Of a stretch of 64,000 nt of DNA, positions 1-11,622 are shown piece after piece. Both the position numbers and the translations under genes were made by a program. This DNA is from Patellaria atrata CBS 101060 (lineage: Eukaryota; Ascomycota; Dothideomycetes; Patellariales; Patellariaceae), in contig MU006093.1 of the NCBI GenBank assembly GCA_010093705.1, forward strand, positions 251,785 to 315,784, written 5' to 3'. The notes below the pieces were generated by a model, which worked only from the letters and a program-made list of their open reading frames with translations, was not told the origin of the DNA and ran no database searches. Each line of letters opens with the position of its first letter. Positions within the stretch are counted from its first letter, which is position 1.

Positions 1-3000
1 GAAGAAATGGGCCGAATACATGTTTCACGAGGATCCTTTCTCACTCATAGTCATTATATGCATATTCTTACTGATATACAAAGAACTGGTTCCAATTTAC
101 CTCGCCAACAAAACCATGTCATCTCATATCGTAAAACACCAAAAAAAGTTTGGTCTGGGTAATTAGGTTCGCTGATGTGAACTGTACTTATACTGCTAAT
201 GCGCAGTTTCAACCCAAGTAAGTGTAATGATATTGAGTAAGGGCTCCTGTGATTTACAATGTTTATAGTGAAGTAGCATAAATCAAAAAATGGGACAAAT
301 CTCTCACTATCTTTCGCGGAGGTCCTTCTACGATTCCCGAAAATTATTCCTCTACAAACATATGCGCTTATTTCCCGACCACCTGACCCCAGATTTACTT
401 AGTGAGTAAAAATTCTTGTTTTTATAAACATGAATCTCAACCCAACTCCCCCATGATCCAACAACCACACGTCTCTAAAATCTTTCCACGACAACTCCAT
501 CATCCAACACCCACACTTCTCTACAATATGCACACAACCACCATGGAAACACCCTTCATTGAATATGAAAAGCTCTGACCTATCTTCTTTCCTTTCCGTG
601 ATGATATCGCTCAACATAGTGAAAAATAGTCCCGAACCCATAGCTTGAATGAGATACTAAGGTTTGATGTACATCCATGGTAAGAATTTAGGATTTCATG
701 AGCTCCTTCAAAAGTCGGGTTCATGGTACCGTTGTCCAACTTGCAGCCTAGAGGTCTCCAATGTCAATCCTCTCCGACGTCAATCTTATCCTCTTCTCCA
801 ATGAGACAAAAACAAGTGATAAGAACCAAAGCTCCCAAACCCGCAACACCCCAGCTCCACTTCACCCCAAACGCACATGATTCCAGTCCCATTATCCTTT
901 TAGCCATACGAGTATTCTAACCAACCGACCTAGCACCACGCTCTGACATATCTTCCGCATCTACCCTCGAAGTTAGGGGATATGAGAATGGGGGCTTTTA
1001 GCTCCGGCTGTACCTTTTGTGTCTTAGGTTAGGTAGGGAGACGGCCGGAAGAGAGAGTACTGCCGTACCAAGTGCGGCCTGATTGGGTGTTTGAATTTTA
1101 GATTATCCGTACGTAAGGAGTGAGTGCTGAGGAAGGGATTAAGATAGATAATGGTATTCGTCGAGAAAGGAAGAAATAGCCCATGAGATCAAGCATTGAT
1201 TCTGGCTAAAGAGATGTTTCGTGAAGTGATTATGGTATCGAAAAGGCAAAGCGAAAGTGAGTTCACAGAGTTCCACTATGCGAAGGAAAACTGTGACCGG
1301 ACCGGCGATCATTCCTTTTTTAAGGAATGTAGGTTAGTGTTATAGTGAGGTTGAGAAATAATAATCAATATAATTATTCTGGTATACCCCCAAACGTTAA
1401 AAAGCGAAAACCAACGTCTTTGCAGTTGAGTGGTGCTGGGTAGCCCGCCATAAAACACCAAATCCCACGCTGGTAATACTGAGGTAATGGACAAGTTTGT
1501 AAGAACAAACCTGCACAGCGTTCCTTCGTAAGCCTTCACCCAGTAGATACGCGGCAAAAGGAGCGCATGACTCTAAGAAGATTCTTACACCGATGAACCC
1601 TAATACAAAGACTGTGAGGTAGTTGAGATTGGTGCGTACACGAAATACCTAACATACTACCGTTCAACGGAACAAGGACACAAACTACGAAAATGCAAAA
1701 TACCTCTCCAGAACACATTCTCGTAAAAGTAAAAAAGCGCACATCTTGATGAACATTATAATACCAAGTATTCCCCAAAATAAAAGAGCACAAGAATGTA
1801 GCATCGATAATCATGTAATTGAGAGGTAGTAAACTCACCTGTAACGGTACTACTATAGATAGAATCCCCAACTTAAAAAACTTCATAACTCCTCTCCGCA
1901 ACACTTTAACATTCAGTTAAGACCAGTAAAAGAAAGGTCTTCTCTTAGGGGATATTCCTATATCTATAATACCATACACATTCCAGAAATAAAGGCACAA
2001 AGGAGAAGATAGCAAAAGAAAAAAAAAATACAAAAGAAAATCCCGAAAGATCCCAGAAACCTTGCTATCGTTATCTGTAGCGAATCAGTACGGTTCTTGG
2101 TGAGCAGGCTTCTTTCAAGCTCTGAATGCGAATATCCTTAAGCAGCCGCCGGGAATTGAACCCGTGACGCAGGAGGTTGTGTCATTCAGTAGCGAAATAC
2201 TAGTGCACCACTCGGCCAAGGCCGCAATTCGAAAGAAAATCCGATACTTACACTAGATAAGGTGCAAATATGATTTCCGTTCCGGGAAGTGCGCTGAGCC
2301 ACATCCAGCGCCACAACCGCCTCTCTGGTAAATCAAATGTGACAAACGAGGCCTACTATTAAACCTTAGCTTATTATTCAATTATTATTCTGTTAGTTTG
2401 ATGTACAGTGCTGCTGTATGCGTCATCTACGCAGACATCGAGTTAGCGAGCACTCCCCGAGGTACTCTCACCTCATGTCAACTTCATGTTTAATAACTAA
2501 CAACATCCAACAAGCTTCCAATACTGCTGTACTTCGAAGTTCCTAAATAAGCGGCTGGCAGATGATCATGAAATGCATTTAGAGAAATCGCACAAGGAGA
2601 TCCGACGGCTGTATTCATACAGGTACTATGTGCTAGAATCCATAGGAGTGCATGACGAACCTCGACATCGCGATATTTGGTTTCTAAGTGGATTTTAGAT
2701 CGAATATATGTTGAACCAGTCCGGCTAATACGGTGCAAGAGACAGATTGCTGCAATTTGGATGCTGAGTCTTGTCCTTCCTAAGTTATAGGTCTCAGTCT
2801 AGCGATAACGACTTATAAATGACGGGATTAAGGCTGGACTGTAACACGAGAGTTCGAGATAGTTTCAAAAGTAGATGATGAAACTGAGAATGACTTTTAT
2901 GTCCCTAGAAGCAAGGTGATAGAGCAGATTCTTCTCAGATAATCAAAAACTCCGCGAGAGAAAGACGGCCATATATGATTCCAACTAGGAAAATTAAAGA

Positions 3001-4290
3001 GCTAGGACTGAACAAATGAAAAGGATGCAAAGAATAAAACATCGCCTGCTACGAAGAGTGAAGGATCAAGTAATATTCAGAGGGAAGAAGCGCAAGCCAT
3101 GGGTATCTAGATGGTGACACGGTGAAACGTAGACCATTTGCCACTAGAAAAGAGACTCGTATTTTCAAATTCCACGTTAGTCTCTGTTTGCAGAGACACG
3201 ATTGCGTTATATGCAGTGAGCCTTCCTGGGATCTTCCCCGACGACATGATATGTCCTCATTCAAAGGAATATGAAATTGTCTAGAGATTGATCGTAAAGG
3301 GATCTCGTGTACGAACCGCAGTGGCTCTTTCGTAGCACTGGAAAAGTAACGCTGGTAGGTGCTCTAGGTTGCTCTCAAAATGTGACTTTGGCAGTTCTGA
3401 TGCTCTTCGTTCTAATAACCTCAACTCGGCGGTATAATCGATGCGATCTCTAATCGCTGTAGAGGATATTGGAGACATGTGATGCTATTACGAACAAGAT
3501 TTCGATTCCAACATATGAGAGAATGGAACACAGCATATATTTCTCTGATGAAATGTGTTACTCGGTGGTGAGAGAATCAGATTCTGTATGGAGGGAGATA
3601 GGATGAGGTCGGAGCAAGCTTCAGTTAGAAGGATTGCGCTTCGCCTCTCTGACCAACCAGAACATGGATCCTACGCCCTTCTCGGCCTTCCTCTTTGAGT
3701 GAAACCATTCCACAATCGTGAACAACCATTTTACGATTCTGCTAGCCACCGGACGATCACCACAAAATCAACCGGACTCGGACGTTGTGGAGAAACGATG
3801 CGCAATACGACGGTGTGCTACACTGCGTCATCGTGTGTGTCTCCATGCATTATTCGTTAGATACTACCTTTATGAGGATCTCCTACATCGTACTCCAATC
3901 CCCAGTCCCCCACTTTCAGCTTTCGCCTCGGCCGTCGTCATCGTCGCACTCTCTCGCATTATTCCCGCCCTCATGAACATCAGAAAGATCACTGATCATC
4001 TCCCCACTATTGGGGATCTTTCGCTATGAACACCAATTACAAGCTGCATTAGCCGGCTGATAGTGCTGTTTACAGAGTGACACTACAACTGGCGTTATTT
4101 GTAGCGTAATGTAGGGGGCCTGCTACCCTATTAGGCCTGTGATACGGTGGAGCTTCCGATCCTCTTCAATTGCTATGTAAACCCTACAGCTTGCCGTTCT
4201 GTTATTCTTTTCCTCTCCTTTTTCCTTAACATTTTTTTTTCTTTTATATTATTCTATGAGGAGTTTGAATTCGGAGTAGGTTCACTAGCC
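1..4290. other. Gene-poor region, no protein gene recognised
   Basis: About 4.3 kb with only short open frames. None has recognisable family similarity, a plausible exon chain or a steady codon bias. The only structured item found is a tRNA-like sequence near 2141-2225. The last few hundred bases, including a pyrimidine-rich stretch around 4190-4255, are probably the promoter and 5' leader of the aquaglyceroporin gene that follows. A diverged gene or an old decayed repeat cannot be excluded by eye. Confidence 0.5.
2141..2225 (-). tRNA. Degenerate class II (Ser/Leu-type) tRNA-like sequence, probable pseudogene
   Basis: Read on the minus strand, the 5' end resembles a class II tRNA start (GCGGCCTTGGCCGAGTGGT) and the 3' end has a T-arm-like CGGGTTCAATTCCCG followed by GGCGGCTGC. 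The ends pair over about six acceptor positions. Total length of about 85 nt and a long variable region fit the Ser/Leu class. The D-stem partner is missing and the anticodon loop is not a clean seven bases (candidate anticodon around TCG/CGC), so decoding is unlikely. It is more probably a decayed tRNA gene or a tRNA-derived fragment. Confidence 0.4.
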
Positions 4291-5548
4291 ATGGCATCTC
4301 CTCCCTCCCCTACCATGGGCGAGGAATATGGTTCCAGTAGTATCTCTCCCTCTCGCAAATCGCTCGAAGCTCCTGAAGACCATCGCCGCCCCCAAATTGA
4401 CCATCATGGGCAACATCTGAAACAGAAAATTACAAGTGCGTCGTCGAATCTTAAGACTGCCCGCCAGAAACTTGGCCTTCACCCGAAAGCGCCGATTGTG
4501 GAACATGATGACCTTGCCGAACGTCAGTCTCTGCTTTGGAGCAAGGTTCGACTTGTTCTAAGGGAGCCATTCGCGGAGTTCTGGGGTGTATTTATCATGG
4601 TGATGTTTGGCAACGGAAGCGTCGCTCAAGTTTTGTTGAGTGCTGGTCAGGAAACTGCACCTGGGAAGATGGGCTTCGGTGCATACAGTCAGATATCTTG
4701 GGGGTGAGAATATCAGAATACCTTATGTTTGGACTATCTAACATAGGAGTATAGTTGGGCTCTAGGTGTAATGCTAGGTATCTACGTTGCGGGGGATTCA
4801 GGAGCATACTTGAACCCTGCCATAACCTTCTCGAGCTGTCTGTACAGAAAGGTCCCCTGGAGGCGTTTTCCGATGTACTTTGTTGCCCAGGTGCTGGGTG
4901 GATTTGTTGCATCTGGTGTTGTATACGCCAATTACATGTAAGATATTACCAGGTTCGTTCTCTCACACGTTTCTAACCCTAAGACACAGAAATGCAATCA
5001 ACCGAGTTGAAGGCGACGGGATCCGCACCGTCCCTCCCTCTTCCACCGCCACAGCTCCCATATTCTGCACCTATCCGCAAGATTTCATGACTCGCACCTC
5101 GATGTTCTTCTCCGAATTCATTGCGTCAACCCTTCTCATGTTCGTCATCTTCGCCCTCAAAGACAATACCAACAACGGGGTCGGAAAAGGCGACAAATGG
5201 TTTCCTTTGGCACTTTTCTTCCTCATCTACGGTCTCGGCGCTTGTTTCGGCTGGGAAACCGGTTACGCGATCAACCTGGCGCGTGACTTTGGCCCTAGGC
5301 TGATGAGCTATATCTTAGGATACGGGACTGAGGTGTGGAGTGCGGGGGGGTATTACTTTTGGGTCCCTATGGTCGCCCCATTTTTGGGTTGTGCGTTTGG
5401 CGGGTTCTTGTATGATGTTTTTGTTTATACCGGGGAGAGCCCGATTAATACGCCTTGGTTGGGAATGAAGCGGATTATCATGCCCAGGGAGGCGATCAAG
5501 GCGAGAAGAGAGCATCACAGGAGACATAAAGAGGAGGGTATGGTGTAA
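4291..5548 (+). CDS. Aquaglyceroporin (MIP family channel)
   Basis: Three exons, 4291-4703, 4755-4937 and 4990-5548, give 384 aa. MIP channels pass glycerol, small polyols or water across the plasma membrane. The first pore box is SGAYLNPAIT (NPA at 158-160). The second is INLARDFGPR, with NLA (294-296) replacing NPA; the following Arg-Asp is the glycerol-facilitator signature. About 100 mostly polar residues precede the first membrane helix and a basic tail rich in Arg/His/Lys follows the last, as in regulated fungal glycerol facilitators. The open frame extends upstream to 4147, but that part is pyrimidine-rich leader and the ATG at 4291 has a good context (gccATGg). Family assignment is firm; substrate is inferred. 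Confidence 0.9.
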
Positions 5549-6238
5549 AGAAGTGGACGGAAATGTCTCAAGAGAAAGAATAGTTGACCATGGGTTCCAG
5601 CATCATCACTCCATTTCTCACATATCTTGTACGACCGCTAGGACGTTTTTCTTTTACGACGGTGGGATATACCTTGTATTATCAGGCTATGGAGTTCTTG
5701 GAAAATGAGATGCATTGGTTATTGTACGGCATCAAGAGCGTTACGAATATTCATGTGTTACTATACCTTCCCATGCCGTGGAACTCCTTGTCCAGTATAA
5801 CTGTACGCTTGCCCTAGACATATGTTCAGACTCCTCTATACACTAATAAGACTGTCCAACGGGCTATAAGTGGTACAACGTCTACACCAGAGTTATCGAG
5901 GTTGAGGAGAATACCTTACACTCCGTAGATCGCACTGAAAGTTTGCAGGAAAAAGGAACAAAAATACCTTCTGATTGTGGTTCATCGAGCATTTTACAAA
6001 GTACAAGTTGCAAATGAAATTTATTTTAACACCGAGGTGCAACTGTCGGGTAACTTTGAAGGTGCCCTTTAGGATAAGGGGACGGGATGAAAACTCCCAG
6101 CGCACAGACACGAAGATTGCCAAGCCTAATATCTAATCTGAGATGATCAACCCCTTTCCCTTTTGAGAACACGAAAATGCCAGTTTCACCCCAGGAAAAT
6201 CATCCACAGGCATTTGACAGCACCTCACACGACCAACC
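5549..6238. other. Intergenic spacer between aquaglyceroporin and ERV25 genes
   Basis: 690 bp between two genes on the same strand. It must hold the aquaglyceroporin 3' UTR and the ERV25 promoter. Small open frames here, such as one at 5584-5817, show no family similarity and no splice logic. No repeat or RNA gene is seen. Confidence 0.4.
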
Positions 6239-7055
6239 ATGGAGCCCTTATCTTCCTTTCTACAGTGTTTACTATTGCTTCTTCCCATCGTAGCAGCACT
6301 GAAATTCGACATCCAAGCACATCCGGGCCACGAATCAGCACGGTATGAACGATGCATTAGGAATTTCGTCGCGAAGGAGCAGTTGGTCGTAGTGACGGCG
6401 CATGTCAGCGGGTATAAGGGAGATGGGCAGACTCTCAATTTGCACGTAGGTATAATTAGTTTTCAAGCGTGGTTAGGGAGCTAATGGAGTCCGGAATAGA
6501 TCAGAGACGCGATGGGCAATGACTACCACAGACCGAAGGATGTTGCCGGAGGGGAGAACAGATATGCCTTTACGTCCCATGCGGATTCGGCGTTTGATGT
6601 TTGCTTTGAGAATATTTTGACTTCCAGTAAGTCGTCCGGTAACCCCAAGGTAGGTTAGGGGCTAATTGTTGTTTTCTTAATAGCCAGAGATGTGATGAAC
6701 CCTTACCGTAGCATTGAACTTGATGTTGATATCGGCGCGGATGCGAAAGATTGGTCCGCCATTCAAGCAGGAGAGAAACTGAAACCGATGGAAGTTGAAC
6801 TGAGACGTATGGAAGAGGTTGTCGGCGAGATTGTCTCGGAAATGGAATACCTACGGATGAGGGAACAGAAGCTAAGAGATACTAATGAGAGCACGAACGA
6901 ACGTGTTAAATGGTTTGCTTTTGGGACAATGGGTATGCTGATCGGTCTCGGAGCATGGCAGATTGTGTATTTGCGCGCATACTTCAGGTACGTCATGGTC
7001 GAAGTGGAGAGAGAACTGGTCGCTAACTGTAGACAGGTCAAAACATCTTATTTAA
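6239..7055 (+). CDS. ERV25: p24-family cargo receptor Erv25
   Basis: Four exons, 6239-6445, 6500-6626, 6684-6987 and 7037-7055, give 218 aa, the usual p24 length. The protein is a COPII/COPI vesicle membrane protein that cycles between ER and Golgi and helps select cargo. It has a signal peptide (about residues 1-20), then the GOLD domain beginning [10 protein letters not shown], with paired cysteines in RCIRNF and FDVCFENIL. The stretch HRPKDVAG then FTSHAD is characteristic of the Erv25/p24-delta branch. A luminal coiled coil is followed by one transmembrane helix near the C-terminus. The last tiny exon supplies the cytosolic tail SKHLI, giving YFRSKHLI with the aromatic and basic residues used for coat binding. 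Confidence 0.93.
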
Positions 7056-7825
7056 AGACGAGTACGCGTCTGTCTTATCTTGTTGTGTCAATATGGGAGG
7101 ATATCATGGGCACGGGATGCGAAACAAATGGTTGTACGATGGCGTTTCTTCCATATGCGCAATTCGAATACTTTTTAAAAAAGCGGTCACATATCATGCT
7201 AGACTATTAATTCTTGTCGTTCTGATAATTATATCTATGCGATGCAAATATGGTACACATTGATTTCACATCATGGACAATCGTACAGCGCCGAACCCAA
7301 AGCCAAAAAATGGCGCGAGAGGCGACAAATTTACATTCGATATCACGGACAACCCTACAACTGACCCCGAAGTTCACAATGACAAGAGAAGCACCAGATT
7401 TACCGGAGAGTGATAGAGCTGTGTGATACTAAAGGACGGAAGTGATGGTGATGCTTCATAGTGGTACTATACTGCTCAATTTTCGGACGGGTTCATGTAC
7501 GCTCTAGAACTAGAATACAAGACCTTGAGTGGATTTCTTTGGGTGCGGAAACAAGTAGAAGAAATATGTACAGTAGATTCCTTATTTGGTTCATCCCACT
7601 CAAGCCATACAGTACAGTACCAGACCAATTATCGAAAGGTGACATAATGGTGTATCTATATATAAGTGAAAAATGAAACAGAATGTACATTAGGATTAGG
7701 TTGTACGAGCCTGGTTGAGAGGAGGTTGAAATAGAGTGGAGGCAACTTCCAATTCCATCACTCCTTGATACTCGGATCAGATCTATCCCAACATCAACAG
7801 TACATCCATTTATTCTATTCGCAGT
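7056..7825. other. Intergenic spacer with several GTACAG/TGTACA motifs
   Basis: 770 bp without a supported gene. A 46-codon open frame from an ATG at 7273 is too short to support. The stretch at about 7566-7620 repeats short GTACAGTA/ACAGTACAGTAC motifs, also found in other non-coding parts of the window. Confidence 0.4.
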
Positions 7826-8116
7826 ATGGAGGAGCCCAGAGATATCCTTTATTCCCATCTTTCGAATCTATTGAATACAAGAGAATATCCAAAAACCATC
7901 TGCCCATCCGAAGTTGCCCGTGCACTCTCACGTTCAGATTTGGATTTGCTTCATGCCGAAAGCTGGAGAGACACAATGCCCTCTATCCGTGAACTCGTCT
8001 GGGCTATGAGAGACGCCGGAGAGGTCGAGATTCTTCAAAAAGGCGAAGTCTTAGAGAATGACGTCGGTTTAGAGCAAATCAAGGGACCCATCAGAGCGAG
8101 GAAAACGCAGCCATGA
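7826..8116 (+). CDS. Small DUF3253 domain protein
   Basis: An intronless 96-residue frame. Residues around 23-95 match the pattern I associate with the DUF3253 family: a conserved ICPSEVARAL helix, a central Trp (SWRDTMPSIRELVWAMRD), then a beta-like GEVEILQKGEVLE and a terminal GPIRARK. Members are small proteins with a predicted winged-helix-like fold and no known function, found in bacteria and fungi. Nothing in the neighbours suggests a role. The ATG at 7826 is the first in frame and the whole domain is covered, so the gene looks complete. Family assignment is from memory of the motif pattern. Confidence 0.75.
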   Translation: MEEPRDILYSHLSNLLNTREYPKTICPSEVARALSRSDLDLLHAESWRDTMPSIRELVWAMRDAGEVEILQKGEVLENDVGLEQIKGPIRARKTQP

Positions 8117-8381
8117 TATTCCTCGAGCTCAAAGCCCAATTCAACCTCATCTCACTAATCTACGCCAAAGACGCATTTCGCAGTAGAATTGTAGAGGATA
8201 TGTAGACCCTACATTTAATCCACTAACAGAACACGCTTCCCCGCATCCCACGACCGTACCACGCAGATCCGTACGCCGCTACCAATGACGTGGAAGGCCT
8301 CTACGTAGCAGCGTCCGATAAACCACCGCCAGCTTTCCGTCTCCCCAATCCACCCCTCCAAACGCTCACGTACACTTCAGA

Positions 8382-9595
8382 ATGCCAGACATGCTTCAAG
8401 GCAAAACCGCGCTCGTAACCGGGTCCTCCTCCGGCCTCGGCCGCGCCATCGCCCTCGCATACGCAGCCCAAGGCGCCCAAGTCTGCTGCGTCGACCTCTT
8501 CCCGACCCTGCGCAACTCCGCAAACCCGACCACGGGGAAGGCGGACGACCTAGCCAACCGCATCGAGACGGAGACGCCGACGCACGAAGAGCTAAGAGCG
8601 CGGTACGGCGGGACGCACGTCTTCGTCAGGGCGGACGTGACGAGCGCAGGCGACTGGCAGGCCGCGGTAAGGAGCTGTATCGATGCGTTTGGCAGGTTGG
8701 ATGTGCTGGTTAACAACGCGGGGGTGAGCGTGGAGAGTCAGCATGAGCGGCCGCTGAGGTTGCATGAGACCGAGGAGAGGGATTGGGATGTCACTATGGG
8801 GGTTAATGCGAAGGGTGTGTTTTTAGGGTGTAAATATGCTATAGGCCAGATGTTGAAGCAGGAGCCGTTACCCGGTGCGGAGGGGGAGAGAGGGTGGATT
8901 GTTAATGTTGTTAGTATTCAGGGGTTGGTTGCTTATTGGGCGACTCGTAGGTTCATTTCTATTTAGGATGATATATCTTTCTTGTTACGTTTGGCCTTCT
9001 CAGGGTTGCAGTATACTACTTCATGGACAATTGTGTACGGCCGAATCTGTCCCTTCCTGAGTCTTTCCAGATCTTGTACACCTCAAGTCAGCAGGCTCCA
9101 AGTAGCCAGCGTACAGTACAGCTATCAAAAAGTTCAGTATTGAAGAGAGATACATGTACCCAGTTATCTCATTATTTCCTAGAACCTCTCTTTCAGAGTC
9201 TGAAATGATATTCCCAACATACAGTCACTAACCCATACAGCATCCTACTGCGCCTCCAAAGGCGCCGCCCTCCAACTCACCAAACAAATCGCAATCGACT
9301 ACGCAAAAGACCGGATCCACTGCAATTCCATCTGTCCTGGCTGTAAGCCCAATAATCTTCCCCCCCTCACCTTCCTCTAGCTCGAATATAACCTCATTCA
9401 GTCCTCAAAACATCGATGACGCAAAATATCCAAAATAACCCCGAATCCTTGGACCGCATCAATGCGGCGCATCCTCTGGGTGGTATGGGCGAGCCGGCGG
9501 ATGTAGCAAGGGTTGCTGTGTTTTTAGCTAGTGGGGATGCGAAGTGGGTTACTGGGGTTGCGGTGCCGGTAGATGGGGGATATGTTGCTTTGTAG
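8382..9595 (+). CDS. Short-chain dehydrogenase/reductase (SDR)
   Basis: Three exons, 8382-8946, 9241-9342 and 9402-9595, give 286 aa. It is a classical NAD(P)H-dependent SDR with a single Rossmann fold. Visible motifs are the cofactor-binding TGSSSGLG (residues 13-20), the VNNAG structural motif, and the catalytic YCASK with Tyr191 and Lys195, which the long first intron separates from the upstream half. The C-terminal half has the usual PLGGMGEPADVA and DGGY motifs. The substrate is not readable. The first intron is 294 nt, several times the usual size here. The first exon is GC-rich relative to the neighbours and has strongly C-ending codons near its start. Confidence 0.88.
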
Positions 9596-9901
9596 GTAAG
9601 TAGTAAGAGAGGAGAACGGGGGATATATTGTTCAGATCTGAGCCATGAAGTGAACGAAGCAAAAGCTCCAGTCCTCCTATACGGCACTCAACATCTAGTA
9701 TGCTTCTAAGCGATATATTAAAATATAACAATCAATAATTTGCTGTCGTTAGCACATCCTACAGGCACGGTTCTTCGCAGAGATCCGGCCAGTTTTTCAT
9801 CTAACAGGTTCTCTTTCCGGAAATAGGATTGACTTGATTCTAAAACGAAGACGTCATCGGATAACTACGCTAACCACCATATATTATTGATTGCCGTCTT
9901 T

Positions 9902-10799
9902 TTACGAAGTCGTCTGGCCCACAAACATAACCAAAACAGCCGCATATGCCACTGTAGCTATCATCAATTCTTGATTACTGGACTTTAATAACAAGGGGAT
10001 AATGATTACGAAACCCAGCACAAAGCGACAGGTGATGATGAGACGCTTTCTCGTGTTGGTGATTAAGGTTAGCAGTATCATCGGAACCAAGAAGCCTGGC
10101 CAGGATATCGATTTTTCGGGAGATATTTAAGAAATTTTGCTAACCATTTGCTACTGTCCTACTGGGATCTTTCCCCAGCTTAGGATCCACTTTGCCTTCT
10201 TCTATGTCTTTACTTTCGTCTACAACCTTGGAAATATCCGCCCTCGGTGCAGAGAATTAGGTGTCGGGGGAGATCTCAGTAAACAACGAACCAGAAGGAG
10301 AAAATGGAGTCAAGGTATTCGAAGCGTGCCTAGAGGCACAAGAAGGCAAATTTTGAGGGGTCTGGCGGTTTGGAGCGTGCGTGACGAGAAACATTCTGAT
10401 AAAGCCTGGTTGCATCCTAAGTGCTTGTGGTGAGAGACCTAGCATCGTAAGTGCATCAGGAGCAGCTTCGTAATAGTCATTGTCGAGACGGTTCTCCTTT
10501 CTTCCATCAGGGGACGCTTCATTTGCATGATATCTTTGAATCGGATGATTGCTTCCTCTGATAAAAGTTATTGTCGTTCTTACATTTATTTGGGTTTCGA
10601 ACATACGGTATTCTCGAAGCAGAGTGCGCATCAGCCGGCACTGCTGTAAATAGGTCATACAGCCCTCTTCTTCATCCACTATTTTCCTCTCCAAGGTCGC
10701 CAGTTCGTGCTAATAGTGATACAGATCGAGCAGAGCTGGAGTCTCGAAACGTTTGAACTTGTACCAAATACCCTCGAGGGTAGGATCTTCTGACAGCAT
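9902..10799 (-). pseudogene. DUF6594 membrane-protein gene interrupted by two nonsense codons
   Basis: On the minus strand a frame starting near 10799 reads MLSEDPTLEGIWYKF then ETPALLDLYHY, the opening of fungal DUF6594 proteins. It continues with HELATLERKIVDEEEG. A TAG at 10712-10710 falls exactly where the family has a residue between YHY and HEL. The frame then runs to a TAA at 10259-10257, continues as FSAPRADISKVV, and after a probable intron (GTTAGC...CCAG, ending near 10101) joins GFLVPMILLTLITN and the hydrophobic C-terminal hairpin ending at 9902. Apart from the two stops the frame is preserved, so the inactivation is probably recent. Both stops could come from CAG/CAA. Function of the family is unknown. 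Confidence 0.6.
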
Positions 10800-10942
10800 G
10801 ATAGCAGAGTCTTTGGTATTTCCCTGGAAGGCAAGCCGGCTTTGAGAGCATTATCTTAATTCCATTGGAGTAAGGGCTCTTGCGAGCCGAATTGGGGAGC
10901 AAAATGCGGTATGCCTTGTGGGAGTAGAGAAGGTGGTAAAAG

Positions 10943-11188
10943 TTATGTGGTTCCAAATGGATTCCCCATTGAAGCTTTGTGAAACGGTGGAGATTTTGAC
11001 TGCACATCTTGTGGAGATGGCTGTGGACCAGAAATATGCGGTATAGTTTGGGAAGGCGGTGCTTGAGGCGGTGGAGGTTTGGACACCTGAGGTTTAGACT
11101 CCGGATAAGCATAGTCATAATAATCAATATCCTCTTTCGTAGTCCTGTCCACTACCAAAGTAGAGATCCTGTTGCGCGGCAATGTCAA
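10943..11188 (-). other. Proline-rich open frame, possible N-terminal exon of the DUF6594 gene
   Basis: An 81-codon minus-strand frame containing a proline-rich segment (SKPPPPQAPPSQT and similar). DUF6594 proteins often carry a disordered proline-rich leader before the conserved domain, and this frame lies just upstream of the broken DUF6594 gene on the same strand. I could not find a convincing splice join between the two, so the link is an inference. Confidence 0.3.
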
Positions 11189-11622
11189 GCTTCGAAGTGT
11201 ATTATGGTTCTACAAAGCTAAGATCTTTACCTCAACGTTATCCGACTGCTTCTCCAGATCTAAATTGGTTAGATTCATAAATCGGTTATAAAAGGTTTGT
11301 TAGTTAAGGCAATCGACCTAATATTTGGGCACTAAAGAGTCACTGTCCTGAATGAACTACCACTATTAAATAGACTAATGTTGAGCACAAGGCTGAGATT
11401 GTGCATAAAGCTGGAACAGCAAGGCTGAGGCTGAGTAGCTCGGTCGGAATGCACCGTCCACTGTGCAGACCATGACTGGTCTAGTGATACTTATCGATGC
11501 AAGATATTCTGTAATAATATTGAGTACTTCACGTAATTAAAGGTATGTAGCCCTGCTCTTCCTTCGACAAATCAGCTTATCGAAATGCCAAGACAGCTAG
11601 ATATGTGAGATAACAACGTTAC
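11189..11622. other. Intergenic spacer, no gene seen
   Basis: About 430 bp downstream of the IDO gene. It has low coding content, no family similarity and no clear repeat. It probably holds the IDO 3' UTR and terminator. Confidence 0.35.

Noticed and set aside
399-4029. Several open frames of 60-120 codons on both strands
   Set aside because: None has domain similarity, consistent codon bias or joinable exons.
7273-7413. Small 46-codon open frame on the plus strand
   Set aside because: Short, no family similarity, no conserved context; likely chance.
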